Source: VRUE01 sp963703335
Lineage (GTDB): Bacteria > Actinomycetota > Thermoleophilia > Solirubrobacterales > 70-9
NCBI GenBank assembly: GCA_963703335.1
Contig: OY969812.1
Location: 1,550,001 to 1,614,000 of the forward strand
Direction of reading: 5' to 3'
DNA length: 64,000 nt
Shown here: piece by piece, positions 34,787-44,595 of the stretch
Numbering within the stretch: position 1 is the first letter of the stretch
Layout of the letters: each line of letters begins with the position of its first letter
Notes under the pieces: model-generated
Told to the model about the DNA's origin: nothing
Databases searched by the model: none
What the model saw: the letters and a program-made list of their open reading frames with translations, nothing else
Made by a program: the position numbers and the translations under genes

Positions 34787-35845
34787 CTATACCTCTTCGG
34801 CCGCCGCTTCCTCCTCGGAAGACGGATGAATGACCCCGGTATGTATGGACCACCCATCCCGCCGTCCCATGGCAGTCACGATCCCGACATAGAGAATCTC
34901 GACCACCGTCAGCACCCCCCGCACCACAATCGCGACCAGAGACGCAACCGCAAAGCTGTTGCCAGGCGTCGCCACCTTGAAGGCCCAAGCAAAGGCCGCA
35001 TCGCGGATGCCGAGCCCGGCCGGGGCAACCAGAGTGACCAGGGCCGCGACGTAGCCAAAGGCCTGAGCGGCGCCGGCGACGACGATGTCGTCCGCCGAAA
35101 CACCGCTGACCGAGCGGGCGACGCACCAGATGCCAACCGCGATCACGCCCCAGTTGAGCGCGTAGAAGGCGAGCACGGCGATGACGCCGCGCAGGGACAT
35201 CACTTCGGGCAATGGCTCGCGCCCGAAGGCCCGCAGCACCCGGTTGGCGAGCGGCCCGAAGACGCGCGGTTGCAGCAGCGCGATCGCCAGCGGGATTAGC
35301 AGCAGGATGCCCCAGCGCCACGGCTGTCCCTGCAGGTCGGGATGGTCGATCAGGAAGTAGGCAGCGACGATGATCGCCGAGGTCGCCTGCAGCGCCTGTT
35401 CGTAGACGATGCTGGCGACGGTCAGGCGGCGCGGCACGCCGGCCCGTTCGGAGAGCAGCACCCGGCCGAGGACGTAGAGGACGCTGCCGGGTACATAGCG
35501 GGCCAGCAGCGGCTGCCCCCAGGCGACCTGCGCCCGCCGCGCTCCGAGCTTGTAGCCGAGGAAGCGCAGGATCAGGTCCCAGCCGAGCGCGTTAAGCGCG
35601 TAGAAAATTGGCAGGACGATGAAAGCCGGGATCAGCCAGACGACGTGGAAGTGGACGCCCTTGTCCTGAATCTCCGCCCACTGGTCGACGACCGTGAGGA
35701 CGAGGAAGCCGAAGACCAGCACGGCGATACCGAGCTGAATTGCCAGCCGCACGCGTTTGCTGCGCGGCGGCTTGGTGCCGAGTTTCGCACCGGCCTCGCC
35801 GATGCGATGTAGAAGGGGCTGCGGGCGCTCCACGTCCGCCGTCAC
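34787..35845 (-). CDS. Flippase-like / LPG-synthase TM-region family membrane protein
   Basis: 352 aa, polytopic, of the UPF0104/LPG_synthase_TM family: L-A-R-Y-V-P-G-S-V-L-Y-V-L-G-R-V in the first third and A-P-A-G-L-G-I-R-D-A-A in the last third are its hallmark loops. Such proteins are proposed to move or modify envelope lipids (MprF relatives, AglD). GTG start. The C-terminus is an acidic tail (E-E-E-A-A-A-E-E-V). Divergent from thiL with only 30 bp between the starts. Confidence 0.8.
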   Translation of the reverse strand: MTADVERPQPLLHRIGEAGAKLGTKPPRSKRVRLAIQLGIAVLVFGFLVLTVVDQWAEIQDKGVHFHVVWLIPAFIVLPIFYALNALGWDLILRFLGYKLGARRAQVAWGQPLLARYVPGSVLYVLGRVLLSERAGVPRRLTVASIVYEQALQATSAIIVAAYFLIDHPDLQGQPWRWGILLLIPLAIALLQPRVFGPLANRVLRAFGREPLPEVMSLRGVIAVLAFYALNWGVIAVGIWCVARSVSGVSADDIVVAGAAQAFGYVAALVTLVAPAGLGIRDAAFAWAFKVATPGNSFAVASLVAIVVRGVLTVVEILYVGIVTAMGRRDGWSIHTGVIHPSSEEEAAAEEV

Positions 35846-35875
35846 CTTAGTGACGTGCTCGGGGACAATGAGCGG

Positions 35876-36880
35876 ATGGGTGAGTTTGAGCTCTTGGCGC
35901 GAATACGGGGGCGGCTACCCGCTCCGGGCTCGCGTATTCGCCTTGGCAGCGGCGATGACGCCGCGGTCACCGTGCCTGAGGGAGCTACTGCGACCTCGGT
36001 CGACGCCCTCGTCGATGGCGTCCACTTTCGCCGCGCTTCGGCGACGCCAGCCCAGATCGGCCACAAGGCGCTGGCGACGGCGCTCTCGGATCTGGCTGCA
36101 ATGGGAGCTGAGCCTGGCGAGGCTTACGTCGTCCTTGGCATTCCCCCCGACTTCGGCGAGGACGAGTGCATCGAGCTGCTCGACGGCATGCTGGCCCTGG
36201 CCGCAGCCACCGGCACCGACCTTGCCGGCGGTGACCTGACTCGTGCCGGAGAGCTCTTCCTGGCAATCACGGTCGTCGGCCACGCTGCCGACCCCGACGC
36301 GCTCGTACATCGCGGAGGCGCCCGAGCCGGCGACGCGCTGGTCCTGACCGGCGAGATCGGCGGTGCCGCCGCGGGTCTCGAGCTGCTCGACCAGCCAAAC
36401 CTCGATGCTGACTTCGCCCTTGAGGGGGATATGGAGCGCCAAAAGACGAAGTCAGCACTGGTGGGGCGGCAGCTCGAGCCGATGCCGCGATTGCAGGCGG
36501 GGCGAGCGCTCGCGGGCGCTGGGGGCACGGCGATGATCGACCTCAGCGACGGGCTCAGCGGCGACGCCGGGCACATCGCCGCGGCAAGCGGCGTGGCTCT
36601 GCGAATCGACGCCGCGGCGATCCCGCTGGCGCCAGGCAGTAAGGAGCTGATGGTGGCCGCGGGACGAAACCCCTGGGATCTACTCGGCGGCGGCGAGGAC
36701 TACGAGCTGCTCGCCAGCATCCCGCCCGAGCGGGTCGCCGCAGCGCGGCTCAGCGTGCAGGAGGCGGAAAAAGGCGTTGGACTGACAGTGATCGGCGAGG
36801 TCCTCGCCGGATCGGGGGTCGAGATCAGGCTGCCCGACGGCCGGTTTCTGGCGTCGGCGGGGTTCGACCAGCTCGCATGA
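35876..36880 (+). CDS. thiL: Thiamine-monophosphate kinase
   Basis: 334 aa from ATG 35876 (M-G-E-F-E-L-L is the usual ThiL N-terminus; GTG 35855 would add seven residues). It phosphorylates thiamine monophosphate to the diphosphate in the cytosol. Motifs: G-S-G-D-D-A-A near 24-30, V-D-A-L-V-D-G-V-H-F, A-L-S-D-L-A-A-M-G-A, G-G-D-L-T, and D-L-S-D-G-L-S-G-D (~220-228), plus G-G-E-D-Y-E-L in the last third. Complete. Confidence 0.92.
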   Translation: MGEFELLARIRGRLPAPGSRIRLGSGDDAAVTVPEGATATSVDALVDGVHFRRASATPAQIGHKALATALSDLAAMGAEPGEAYVVLGIPPDFGEDECIELLDGMLALAAATGTDLAGGDLTRAGELFLAITVVGHAADPDALVHRGGARAGDALVLTGEIGGAAAGLELLDQPNLDADFALEGDMERQKTKSALVGRQLEPMPRLQAGRALAGAGGTAMIDLSDGLSGDAGHIAAASGVALRIDAAAIPLAPGSKELMVAAGRNPWDLLGGGEDYELLASIPPERVAAARLSVQEAEKGVGLTVIGEVLAGSGVEIRLPDGRFLASAGFDQLA

Positions 36881-37013
36881 AGCTCTCGCTCGTGAGCAGT
36901 TCTCGCACCCCGCGCCGCTGCAGCATCGCATCGGCGACCAGCGATGGCTCGGGCTTGTAATGACCCGTCTCGACCAGGCTCTTCAACTGTCGTGGTTGCA
37001 TCCTGCGCTTCAT
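36825..37013 (-). CDS. Possible small FlgM-like protein
   Basis: 62 aa. The segment V-E-T-G-H-Y-K-P-E-P-S-L-V-A-D-A-M-L resembles the G-x-Y-x-V-D-P-x-x-V-A-x-A-I-L core of anti-sigma-28 (FlgM-like) proteins found as short stand-alone genes in actinobacteria. Its 3' end overlaps the end of thiL on the opposite strand by 56 bp, and it fills the otherwise empty gap before the response regulator. SD is weak. The unbiased part outside the overlap makes a chance ORF less likely but not excluded. Confidence 0.4.
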   Translation of the reverse strand: MKRRMQPRQLKSLVETGHYKPEPSLVADAMLQRRGVRELLTSESFMRAGRTPPTPETGRRAA

Positions 37014-37089
37014 ATCGGCTTTCTACCCGTCAACCTTAGTACTTGGTACTCGCACATCTGTCCAAGCTAGCCGAAGATACGCTTTAGCA

Positions 37090-37785
<696 letters not shown>

Positions 37786-37791
37786 GCGCGC

Positions 37792-38862
37792 GTGCAGCGG
37801 TTCAGGCCCCCCAACCTGGGCAACCGGATCGCCTTGATCGCAGTCGGCATCGCGGCGGGCACCGCCCTCCTGATCTACGTCTACACCGTCGCGATCGGCG
37901 GCGCCGCCAGTGGCCTCGACAGCGTCAAGGGCCAGATCTTGATCGCCGGCCTGCTCGCGGTTTTGATCTCCGCCGGCATCGGCATCTACTACGCGCGCCT
38001 CGCGGGCGCCAACATCCACCGTCTCCAAGACGCGGCGCGCAAGGTCGCCGATGGCAACTTCGAAACGCCGATCCCGATCTCGTCCGCCGGACAGCTGGGA
38101 CAGCTCGCTCGCACCTTCAACGAGATGCAGCGCCGCCTCGCCGAGCTCGACAGCGCTCGCAAGCAGTTCATCGCCAACGCCTCGCACGAGCTGCGCACGC
38201 CGATCTTCAGTCTCGGCGGTTTCGTCGAACTGCTCGAGGAGGAGGACCCTAGCCCCGAGGAGAGGGCCGAGTTCGTCCACACGATGCGGGAACAGATCGT
38301 CCGCCTGACCAAGCTCACCGCCGACCTCCTCGACCTCTCTCAGCTCGACGCCGGCGCGGTGGCGATGAAGAGCAGCAGCGTTGACCTCGGCTCGCTGGCC
38401 CGCGAAGTCGCGCGCGAGTTCGGCCCCCGCGCTGACAGCCACGACTCCCGCCTCGAGCTGCGCACGCCCGAGGAACCGGTGATCGCCAGCGCCGACCCCG
38501 ACCGGGTGCGCCAGGTCATCCGTATCCTGCTCGACAACGCCCTTACCCACACCCCCGAGGGAACCAAGGTCACCGTGACCACCTACTCCGTCAACCGCCG
38601 TGCCGAGCTGACCGTCTCCGACGACGGCCCTGGCATTCCGCGCCGAGTGCAGGGCCGCATCTTCGAGCGCTTTTACACCGCCGACTCGGCCGGTGGCTCC
38701 GGCCTTGGCCTGGCGATCGCCCGCGAGCTCGCCCAGCGCATGGAGGGCCGGGTGGCGATCGCCTCAAGCAAGCGCTTCACCGCCTTCACGCTGGACCTGC
38801 CCCGCTCGCGCACCGGCGTGGCCGAGCCCAACAGGGCGGCGATACCCAGAGCGGCCGCATGA
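37792..38862 (+). CDS. Sensor histidine kinase (HAMP-HisKA-HATPase)
   Basis: 356 aa from GTG 37792. Two membrane helices (~12-32 and ~48-67) enclose only ~15 residues, so there is almost no extracellular sensor; HAMP follows (~68-120). H-box N-A-S-H-E-L-R-T-P with H132, N box around L-L-D-N-A-L-T-H, and G-box D-D-G-P-G-I-P plus G-S-G-L-G-L-A-I. Such kinases usually sense within the membrane. The stop overlaps the next ATG (ATGA). Cognate to the regulator just upstream. Confidence 0.92.
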   Translation: MQRFRPPNLGNRIALIAVGIAAGTALLIYVYTVAIGGAASGLDSVKGQILIAGLLAVLISAGIGIYYARLAGANIHRLQDAARKVADGNFETPIPISSAGQLGQLARTFNEMQRRLAELDSARKQFIANASHELRTPIFSLGGFVELLEEEDPSPEERAEFVHTMREQIVRLTKLTADLLDLSQLDAGAVAMKSSSVDLGSLAREVAREFGPRADSHDSRLELRTPEEPVIASADPDRVRQVIRILLDNALTHTPEGTKVTVTTYSVNRRAELTVSDDGPGIPRRVQGRIFERFYTADSAGGSGLGLAIARELAQRMEGRVAIASSKRFTAFTLDLPRSRTGVAEPNRAAIPRAAA

Positions 38863-40046
38863 CGGGTGCAACGCGTAGCGGTGCTCCCAGCGCCGAAAAA
38901 CGTTGCACCCGCGGAAGGGGCTGGGTTGCGGCTGGGTTGACGATGGCACTTCTCCTGGTCGGCTGTGGGGGGAGTGACGGAGGGGGTGGCGGCTCGGCGG
39001 GGCCCACCACGACCGTCACCGAGACCACGCCGCAGGTAGCCGTGCAGACCGCCGAACACGGTTTCGACGCGGCCAGGGTCTACCGCGAGGCCGCCCCGGG
39101 GGTGGTCACGATCCGCTCTGTCTTCAAAGGCGAAGGGGGAGCCGCCGAGGGGTCCGGCTTCGTGCTCGACACCGACGGCCGCATCGTCACCAACGCTCAC
39201 GTCGTCACCGACGAATCGAGCGGCAGCCGCAAGCCGGCCAAAGAAGTCTTCATCGAGTTCCCCGACCGCAACGTCCTCGCAGCCGAGATCATCGGCTTCG
39301 ATCCCTTCGCCGACGTCGCGCTGCTCGAGGTAAAGCCGGACGGCTTCAAGCTGCATCCGCTGAAGCTTGGCGACGACAACGAATTGGTCGTTGGACAGCC
39401 GGTTGCCGCGATCGGCAGTCCCTTCGGCGAGCAGCAGTCGCTCTCGGTCGGTGTCGTCTCAGCGACCGATCGTTCGGTCGAATCGCTGACCAAGTTCCAG
39501 ATCGAGGGAGCGATCCAGACCGACGCCTCGATCAACCCTGGTAATTCCGGCGGCCCGCTGCTCGACGCCGGCGCCCGCGTGGTCGGCATCAACCAGCAGA
39601 TCGAGACCAGCTCGGGCGCCAATGACGGCGTCGGCTTCGCCGTGCCGGTCTCGTCGATCAAGCGCTCGATCGCCCAGCTCGAAGAGGACGGCGAAGCTGA
39701 GTACGCCTACATCGGTGTCTCCACCCAGCCGATCTATCCACAGCTTGCTGAAAAGCTTGAGCTGGACACAGACCACGGCGGCCTGCTCTCCGAAGTGGTG
39801 CCCGGCAGCCCAGCCGACAAGGCCGGCCTGCGCGGCGGCGACGGCAAGCTGAGCTTCCAGGCAAATCCGTATCGCACCGGCGGTGACGTGATCCTTTCCG
39901 TCAACGGCCAGCCGGTCGTGCAGCCCGACGATCTCGCTCGCTACATCTCGCTGCAACAGCCCGGCAAGACGGTCGAGCTGGAGGTGCTGCGGGACGACAA
40001 GCGCGAGCAGATCGAAGTGACTCTGGGCAAGCGCCCGCAGGGCTAA
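38859..40046 (+). CDS. HtrA/DegP-like serine protease lipoprotein with PDZ domain
   Basis: 395 aa. N-terminal lipobox L-V-G-C (C36) after a hydrophobic stretch, then a Gly/Ser/Thr linker. Trypsin-like domain with H114 (T-N-A-H-V-V), D152 (A-D-V-A-L-L) and S230 (G-N-S-G-G-P). C-terminal PDZ (~285-390; G-S-P-A-D-K-A-G-L). It degrades or senses misfolded proteins outside the membrane. Translationally coupled to the histidine kinase, a known pairing in actinobacterial stress operons. Confidence 0.9.
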   Translation: MTGATRSGAPSAEKRCTRGRGWVAAGLTMALLLVGCGGSDGGGGGSAGPTTTVTETTPQVAVQTAEHGFDAARVYREAAPGVVTIRSVFKGEGGAAEGSGFVLDTDGRIVTNAHVVTDESSGSRKPAKEVFIEFPDRNVLAAEIIGFDPFADVALLEVKPDGFKLHPLKLGDDNELVVGQPVAAIGSPFGEQQSLSVGVVSATDRSVESLTKFQIEGAIQTDASINPGNSGGPLLDAGARVVGINQQIETSSGANDGVGFAVPVSSIKRSIAQLEEDGEAEYAYIGVSTQPIYPQLAEKLELDTDHGGLLSEVVPGSPADKAGLRGGDGKLSFQANPYRTGGDVILSVNGQPVVQPDDLARYISLQQPGKTVELEVLRDDKREQIEVTLGKRPQG

Positions 40047-40082
40047 AGAGCGGGCGACCGCCGGGCGATGTAGAAATCCCGG

Positions 40083-41321
40083 ATGCTTCAGGAAGTCACC
40101 CTAGGCCAGAAGTCCCTCGCCGACTACACCCATATCGCCGGCAAGGAGACGATCGAACGCATCCGCGAGCTGGCGGAGCCGATGAAGGGGCACCGCGTCC
40201 TCCACGTCAGCGCCACCGCTTTCGGCGGCGGGGTCTCGGAGATCCTCTACACGATCGTGCCGCTGATGCGGGACATCGGCATCGATGCCCACTGGCACGT
40301 GATCTTCGGCAAAGAGGAGTTCTTCAACGCGACCAAGCTGCTGCACAACTCGCTGCAGGGCGCCGAGGAGACGCTGAGCGCCGAGCAATGGGAGGTCTTC
40401 GACGAGATCAACGCGATCAACGCCGGGGGCCTGGAAGGCGAGTGGGACACGGTGATCGTCCATGACCCGCAGCCGATCGGCCTGCGCCGCGGCGCCAAGG
40501 AGAAGGGCCGCAACTGGATCTGGCGCTGCCACATCGACCTCTCCGAGCCCAATCCCGAGCCGATCGCCCGCCTGCTGCCGATGATCGAGGAGTACGACGC
40601 GACCGTCTGGCACCTGCCGACCTACGTGCCGAAAGGCGTCAACGGCCACAACGGCGTGCGCATCATCCCGCCGGCGATCGACCCGCTCTCGCCGAAGAAC
40701 ATGGCCTTCTCGCCCGACGACGCGGCCTTCGTCGCCCGCCAGTTCGGCATCGACGTCGACCGGCCGCTCTTGACCCAAGTCTCTCGCTTCGACCCCTGGA
40801 AGGACCCGATGGGCGTGATCGACGCCTACCGGATCGTCCACGAGCAGGTCCCCGAGGTGCAGCTCGCCCTGGTCGGCTCGATGGCCACCGACGACCCGGA
40901 GGGCTGGGAGTTCTTCCAGCACACCTTCGAGTACGCCGAAGGCGACGAGGACATCAAGATCCTCAACAACCTCAACAACGTCGGAGCGATCGAGGTCAAC
41001 GCCTTTCAGTCGCAATCGGACGTCTGCCTGCAGAAGTCGATCCGCGAGGGTTTCGGCCTGACCGTGACCGAGGCACTCTGGAAGGGACGGCCGACGATCG
41101 GCGGCAACGTCGGCGGCATCCCGCTGCAGATCACCGACGGCGAGACCGGCTTCCTGGTCGACTCGCCGGAGCAGTGCGCGCAGCGCTGCCTGGAGATCCT
41201 CGCCGACCCCGAGCTCGGCAAGCAGCTCGGCCGCGCGGGCAAGGAACACGCCCGCAAAGAGTTCCTCTCGCCGCGCCTGCTGCGGGACTGGGTCGAGCTG
41301 CTGGCCGAGCTCGACACCTGA
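40083..41321 (+). CDS. treT: Trehalose glycosyltransferring synthase (GT4)
   Basis: 412 aa cytosolic GT-B glycosyltransferase. The N-terminus H-V-S-A-T-A-F-G-G-G-V-S-E-I-L and the core Q-V-S-R-F-D-P-W-K-D-P, then S-I-R-E-G-F-G-L-T-V-T-E-A-L-W-K, are those of TreT/trehalose phosphorylase-type GT4 enzymes that join glucose to NDP-glucose reversibly. The retaining-enzyme E-x7-E motif is present (E-G-F-G-L-T-V-T-E). TAGAAA at 40071 is 6 nt before the ATG. Convergent with otsA, so two trehalose routes lie side by side. Confidence 0.88.
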   Translation: MLQEVTLGQKSLADYTHIAGKETIERIRELAEPMKGHRVLHVSATAFGGGVSEILYTIVPLMRDIGIDAHWHVIFGKEEFFNATKLLHNSLQGAEETLSAEQWEVFDEINAINAGGLEGEWDTVIVHDPQPIGLRRGAKEKGRNWIWRCHIDLSEPNPEPIARLLPMIEEYDATVWHLPTYVPKGVNGHNGVRIIPPAIDPLSPKNMAFSPDDAAFVARQFGIDVDRPLLTQVSRFDPWKDPMGVIDAYRIVHEQVPEVQLALVGSMATDDPEGWEFFQHTFEYAEGDEDIKILNNLNNVGAIEVNAFQSQSDVCLQKSIREGFGLTVTEALWKGRPTIGGNVGGIPLQITDGETGFLVDSPEQCAQRCLEILADPELGKQLGRAGKEHARKEFLSPRLLRDWVELLAELDT

Positions 41322-41330
41322 GCCTTTGTC

Positions 41331-42795
41331 TTAGGTGGCCGCCTCGCGCAGCTCGCCGATGTCTTTGAGCTGATCGTCAACCCAGTCGCCTGGGTTGCGC
41401 GAGAAGACGAGCTCCTTGAGGTGCTGGGCGCGGATGCGGCGCTCCTCGGGGTCCATCGTCAGCGCCCGGTAAATCGCGTCGGCCTGCTCCTGGATGTCAA
41501 AGGGATTGACCGTGAGCGTGCAGTCGGAGAGCTCCTCGTGGGAGCCGGTGTTCTCGGAGAGCATCAGCACGCCGTCGCGAGTATTGACCGCCGGCGCCTC
41601 CTTGGCGACCAGGTTCATCCCGTCGAAGAGCGAGTTGACCATCAGCAGGTCGAAGTGCTTGTAGCGGGCAACCGCGTCGTAGAAGTTCTCGTAGATCTTC
41701 AGGTCGATCGGCATCCAGTCGGTGGTGCCGTGGCGATGGTTGACGACGGCGACCAGGGCCTCGATCCGCTCCAGGTACTCGGCGTACTCGGGCACGTCCT
41801 GGCGGGAGGGCTGCAGATGGGCGATGAAGGTGACCTGTTCGCGGAACTCGGGATGCTGGGTGAGGAAGGTGTCGAAGGCGGTGAATCCCCGCAGCACGTT
41901 CTTGGAGAGGTCGGCGCGGTCGACGCGGATGATCAGGTGCTTGCGACGGCGCTCAAGCACCTCGCGCTCGGCCACCGCCACCTCGGGTGACTCGGCAGCC
42001 CTGCGCAGCCGCTCGGCGTCGATCGAGAGCGGGTAGGCGCGGGTGCGAGTCTCGCCGCCGGCGTGACGGACGATGCCGGCTTCGTAATCGACATCGGCCT
42101 CGAGCAGTTCGTCGCAACAGCGCAGGAAATTGATGCAGTAGCTGCCGGTGTGGAAGCCGATGATGTCGTTGGCGAGCATGCCGCGGAAAATCGCCTCGCG
42201 GATCCGGCCCGGCAGGATCCGCCAGCTGTCAGGTTGGGACCAGGGGATGTGGACGAAGTGGTGCAGGAAGGCGTCGGGGCGAGCTTCGCGGATCATCCCC
42301 GGAGCCGTGTAGAGGTGGTAATCGTGCAACATCACCAGCGGCCGCTCCCGGCCTTCGATCTGACCCAGCACGGCGTTGGCGATGTCGCGATTGACCGCCT
42401 GGTAACCGAAGTCCCAGGCATCGAGCTCCTCCTGGCGGATGTCGGGAGCGTTGGAGAGGTCCCAGAGGTAGTGCTGGATGAACCAGAAGGATCGGGTTGG
42501 CGATCACGTTGTAGAAGCGGTCGTAGGCCTCGGCGTCGGAACCAACCAGCAGCACCCGATAGTCGATGCCGTCGATCGAGAGCTCAACCGGCCCACCGCG
42601 CTCGGCGCTGACGGCCACGTCCTCGTCGGTCATCGCCGAGGCGATCCAGAGGGCGTCGCGGTGGGAGACCAAGCCGGAGAGGGCAGTGACCAAGCCTCCG
42701 CCACCGCGTTGCACCGTGCGCTCGCCGGACTCGTCTAGTTCGAACTGGGCAGGACCGCGGTTCGAGACGATGATCAATGGATCTGAGTCGGACAC
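41331..42795 (-). pseudogene. otsA: Trehalose-6-phosphate synthase with a single-base frameshift
   Basis: N-terminal part (42795 to ~42487) has L-I-I-V-S-N-R-G-P and the G-G-G-G-L-V-T-A-L glucose-6-phosphate loop. The rest continues in another frame (to 41331) with H-D-Y-H-L, H-H-F-V-H-I-P, V-D-R-A-D-L-S-K-N and S-L-F-D-G-M-N-L-V-A-K-E. The join is at 42485-42490, where CCTTCTGG on the minus strand carries one base too many; removing one restores N-P-I-L-W-F-I-Q-H-Y-L-W-D. A corrected product would be 487 aa, normal for OtsA. Either a sequencing error or a recent inactivation; TreT next door could compensate. Confidence 0.88.
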
Positions 42796-42829
42796 GCGAT
42801 GCTCAGACTACCCAGGGGCTCGATTAATT

Positions 42830-42980
42830 CCCCAAAAAGGTGGGGGGTGGGACGGGTTGGGCGCCCCTCCTCTCTCACATTTTCGGCCTTTAGGTTGATC
42901 TTCTCTCGTTGAGTGGTCTGTGCCGAAAAGTGCAAAACGTTCGGAGGGGCGCCCAACCCGTCCTGCCATCGTTTCGGGGG
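42830..42980. repeat. ~150-bp imperfect palindrome with perfect 21-bp arms
   Basis: Perfect 21-bp inverted repeat between 42850-42870 and 42943-42963. Inner arms TTTTCGGC and GCCGAAAA (with CAC/GTG beside them) continue the pairing, and outer flanks (CCCC-A-rich-GGTGG against CATCG-TTTC-GGGG) extend it imperfectly to about 42830-42980. It fills the gap between otsA and the next gene, in a divergent promoter region. No T tract suits a normal terminator. MITE-like element or structured RNA are the candidates. Confidence 0.7.
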
Positions 42981-43011
42981 AGACAACCTGGGGACACAGG
43001 CTTAGCCTGGG

Positions 43012-43500
43012 ATGCGTGTCCGGATCCGGTGGTCTCAAGCTGGGGTGATGCTCGTGGCCGCGGCTGGAGTTCTGCTGGCGCTTCGGATCGCCCCAAGCTT
43101 GCTGACGCCGCCGGCGCCACCTCCTCTTCCCGCCGACGTTGGTCTGCCGCACGCTGAAGCTTCCGCGCCGGGACTTGGTGAAGCTGCTGAGGCCTCGAGA
43201 GCGGGGCCGGGGTTCGGACGGGGGATTGCTCGGGATCGGGCGCGTCTCGGGCGGGTGGTGTCGGGTGGGGGTGGTCGGCGCCGTGCGGAGGCTGCGAAGG
43301 GCAAGGCTTCGAAGCGCCAGGCGCAAGGTCCCGGCGCCCGAAGCAGCGCGCAGCACAAGCCGAGCACCCCCACCCGGCGACAGGACCCGCCCGCCACTCC
43401 GCCGATCTCGCCCCCTGTCCCTGCACCGGAACCCTTGCCACCGGTCGCTCCCGCCCCAGTTTCGCCCGACGACGGGTCCATGGAGTTTGCGCCGCACTAG
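43012..43500 (+). CDS. Small single-pass membrane protein with Pro/Gly-rich tail
   Basis: 162 aa. One N-terminal helix (A-G-V-M-L-V-A-A-A-G-V-L-L-A-L-R-I-A), then P-P-A-P-P-P-L-P-A-D-V-G-L, and a basic Gly/Ala/Ser-rich then Pro-rich disordered tail. No domain recognised. Position directly upstream of rpsF and frame-consistent codon use support a real gene. Function unknown. Confidence 0.6.
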   Translation: MRVRIRWSQAGVMLVAAAGVLLALRIAPSLLTPPAPPPLPADVGLPHAEASAPGLGEAAEASRAGPGFGRGIARDRARLGRVVSGGGGRRRAEAAKGKASKRQAQGPGARSSAQHKPSTPTRRQDPPATPPISPPVPAPEPLPPVAPAPVSPDDGSMEFAPH

Positions 43501-43518
43501 CTATAGTCCCTCGCCGCT

Positions 43519-44016
43519 TTGGCAGCCCCACGCGAATACGAGCTTGTTTTGATGTTGGACCCCGGCCCCGACGAGGCCGGTCGCGACGTGCTTGCTCAGG
43601 ACGTGAAATCGCGGATCGAGGGCAAAGGGACGCTCAAGCATGAGAACAAATGGGGTCTTCGCAAGATGGCCTACGAGATCGAGCTGCGCAACGAGGCTGA
43701 CTACCGCTGGTTCCGCTTCGAGGGTCCATCTGAGCTACTCGACGAGCTCAACCACAACCTGAGGATCGCCGACGGGGTGCTGCGTTTTCGCATCTTCAAA
43801 GTCGACGCCGACTCGCCCGTGATGGTGCCGCCGGCCGTTGCGGCACCGGTCCCCGGAGCGTCGCGTGATCGCGACCGCGGTCCCCAGGGCGCGCCGCGCG
43901 CTGCCGTTGCTGCCGAGCCAGCTGAGTCGTCTGAACCAGCTGAGTCGGCCGAGTCGTCTGAGTCAGCTGAGAGCGCTCCCGAGAGCGCCGACGCTCCCGT
44001 CGCCACCGACGAGTAG
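43519..44016 (+). CDS. rpsF: 30S ribosomal protein S6 with acidic C-terminal extension
   Basis: 165 aa from TTG 43519. The first ~95 residues are S6: R-E-Y-E-L-V-L-M-L-D-P, K-W-G-L-R-K-M-A-Y-E-I, R-N-E-A-D-Y-R-W-F. Bacterial S6 normally ends there; here another ~65 residues of Ala/Pro/Ser/Glu repeats (A-E-S-S-E-P-A-E-S) follow. It heads the conserved rpsF-ssb-rpsR-rplI cluster. Confidence 0.93.
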   Translation: MAAPREYELVLMLDPGPDEAGRDVLAQDVKSRIEGKGTLKHENKWGLRKMAYEIELRNEADYRWFRFEGPSELLDELNHNLRIADGVLRFRIFKVDADSPVMVPPAVAAPVPGASRDRDRGPQGAPRAAVAAEPAESSEPAESAESSESAESAPESADAPVATDE

Positions 44017-44113
44017 TCGGTTTCCCCCGCAGATTGCGGGAGCGAAGGGGGGAGTCGCGCCGCCGACGCTCTTAGACTGGAATCCAGACAACGATTCAGA
44101 GGAGTTGAGAGCT

Positions 44114-44578
44114 GTGGCAGCGTCGAACGTGAACGTAGTGGTCATCACCGGAAACCTGACTCGCGATCCGGAGCTGCGCAGCACGCCGGGCGGGACCTCG
44201 GTCTGCAAGCTGCGCGTCGCGGTCAACAGTCGTCGCAAGGACGGCCAGACGGGCGAATGGGTGGACAAGCCCAACTACTTCGACGTCACCGTGTGGGGCG
44301 CCCAGGGCGAGAACTGCGCCAACTACCTGGCCAAGGGCCGGCCCGTCGCGATCGAGGGCCGTCTCGACTGGCGCGAGTGGGAGAAAGACGGGGTCAAACG
44401 GCAGACCGTCGAAATCATCGCCAACTCCGTCCAGTTCCTTGGTTCCCGCGACGGCTCAGGTGGGGGCGGCGCTAGCGAAGGCGGTGGCTTCAGCCCCAGC
44501 AGCGACGTGCCAGCCGACTCCTCCGATTTCGCCGGCGCAACTGCCAGTGGCGGCAGCGACGACGACATCCCCTTTTGA
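44114..44578 (+). CDS. ssb: Single-stranded DNA-binding protein
   Basis: 154 aa from GTG 44114 (AGGAG ~10 nt upstream; longer upstream frames overlap rpsF and lack similarity). OB fold with N-x-V-V-I-T-G-N-L-T-R-D-P-E-L-R and N-Y-F-D-V-T-V-W-G, a Gly-rich linker and the acidic protein-docking tip D-D-D-I-P-F. Standard length. A CCCGCA/TGCGGG hairpin lies in the 97-nt gap after rpsF. Confidence 0.95.
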   Translation: MAASNVNVVVITGNLTRDPELRSTPGGTSVCKLRVAVNSRRKDGQTGEWVDKPNYFDVTVWGAQGENCANYLAKGRPVAIEGRLDWREWEKDGVKRQTVEIIANSVQFLGSRDGSGGGGASEGGGFSPSSDVPADSSDFAGATASGGSDDDIPF

Positions 44579-44595
44579 CGGCCCTGGCCTAATCG

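Noticed and set aside
43838..44113. Possible N-terminal extension of ssb
   Set aside because: It overlaps rpsF in another frame and lacks SSB similarity; GTG 44114 fits the family.
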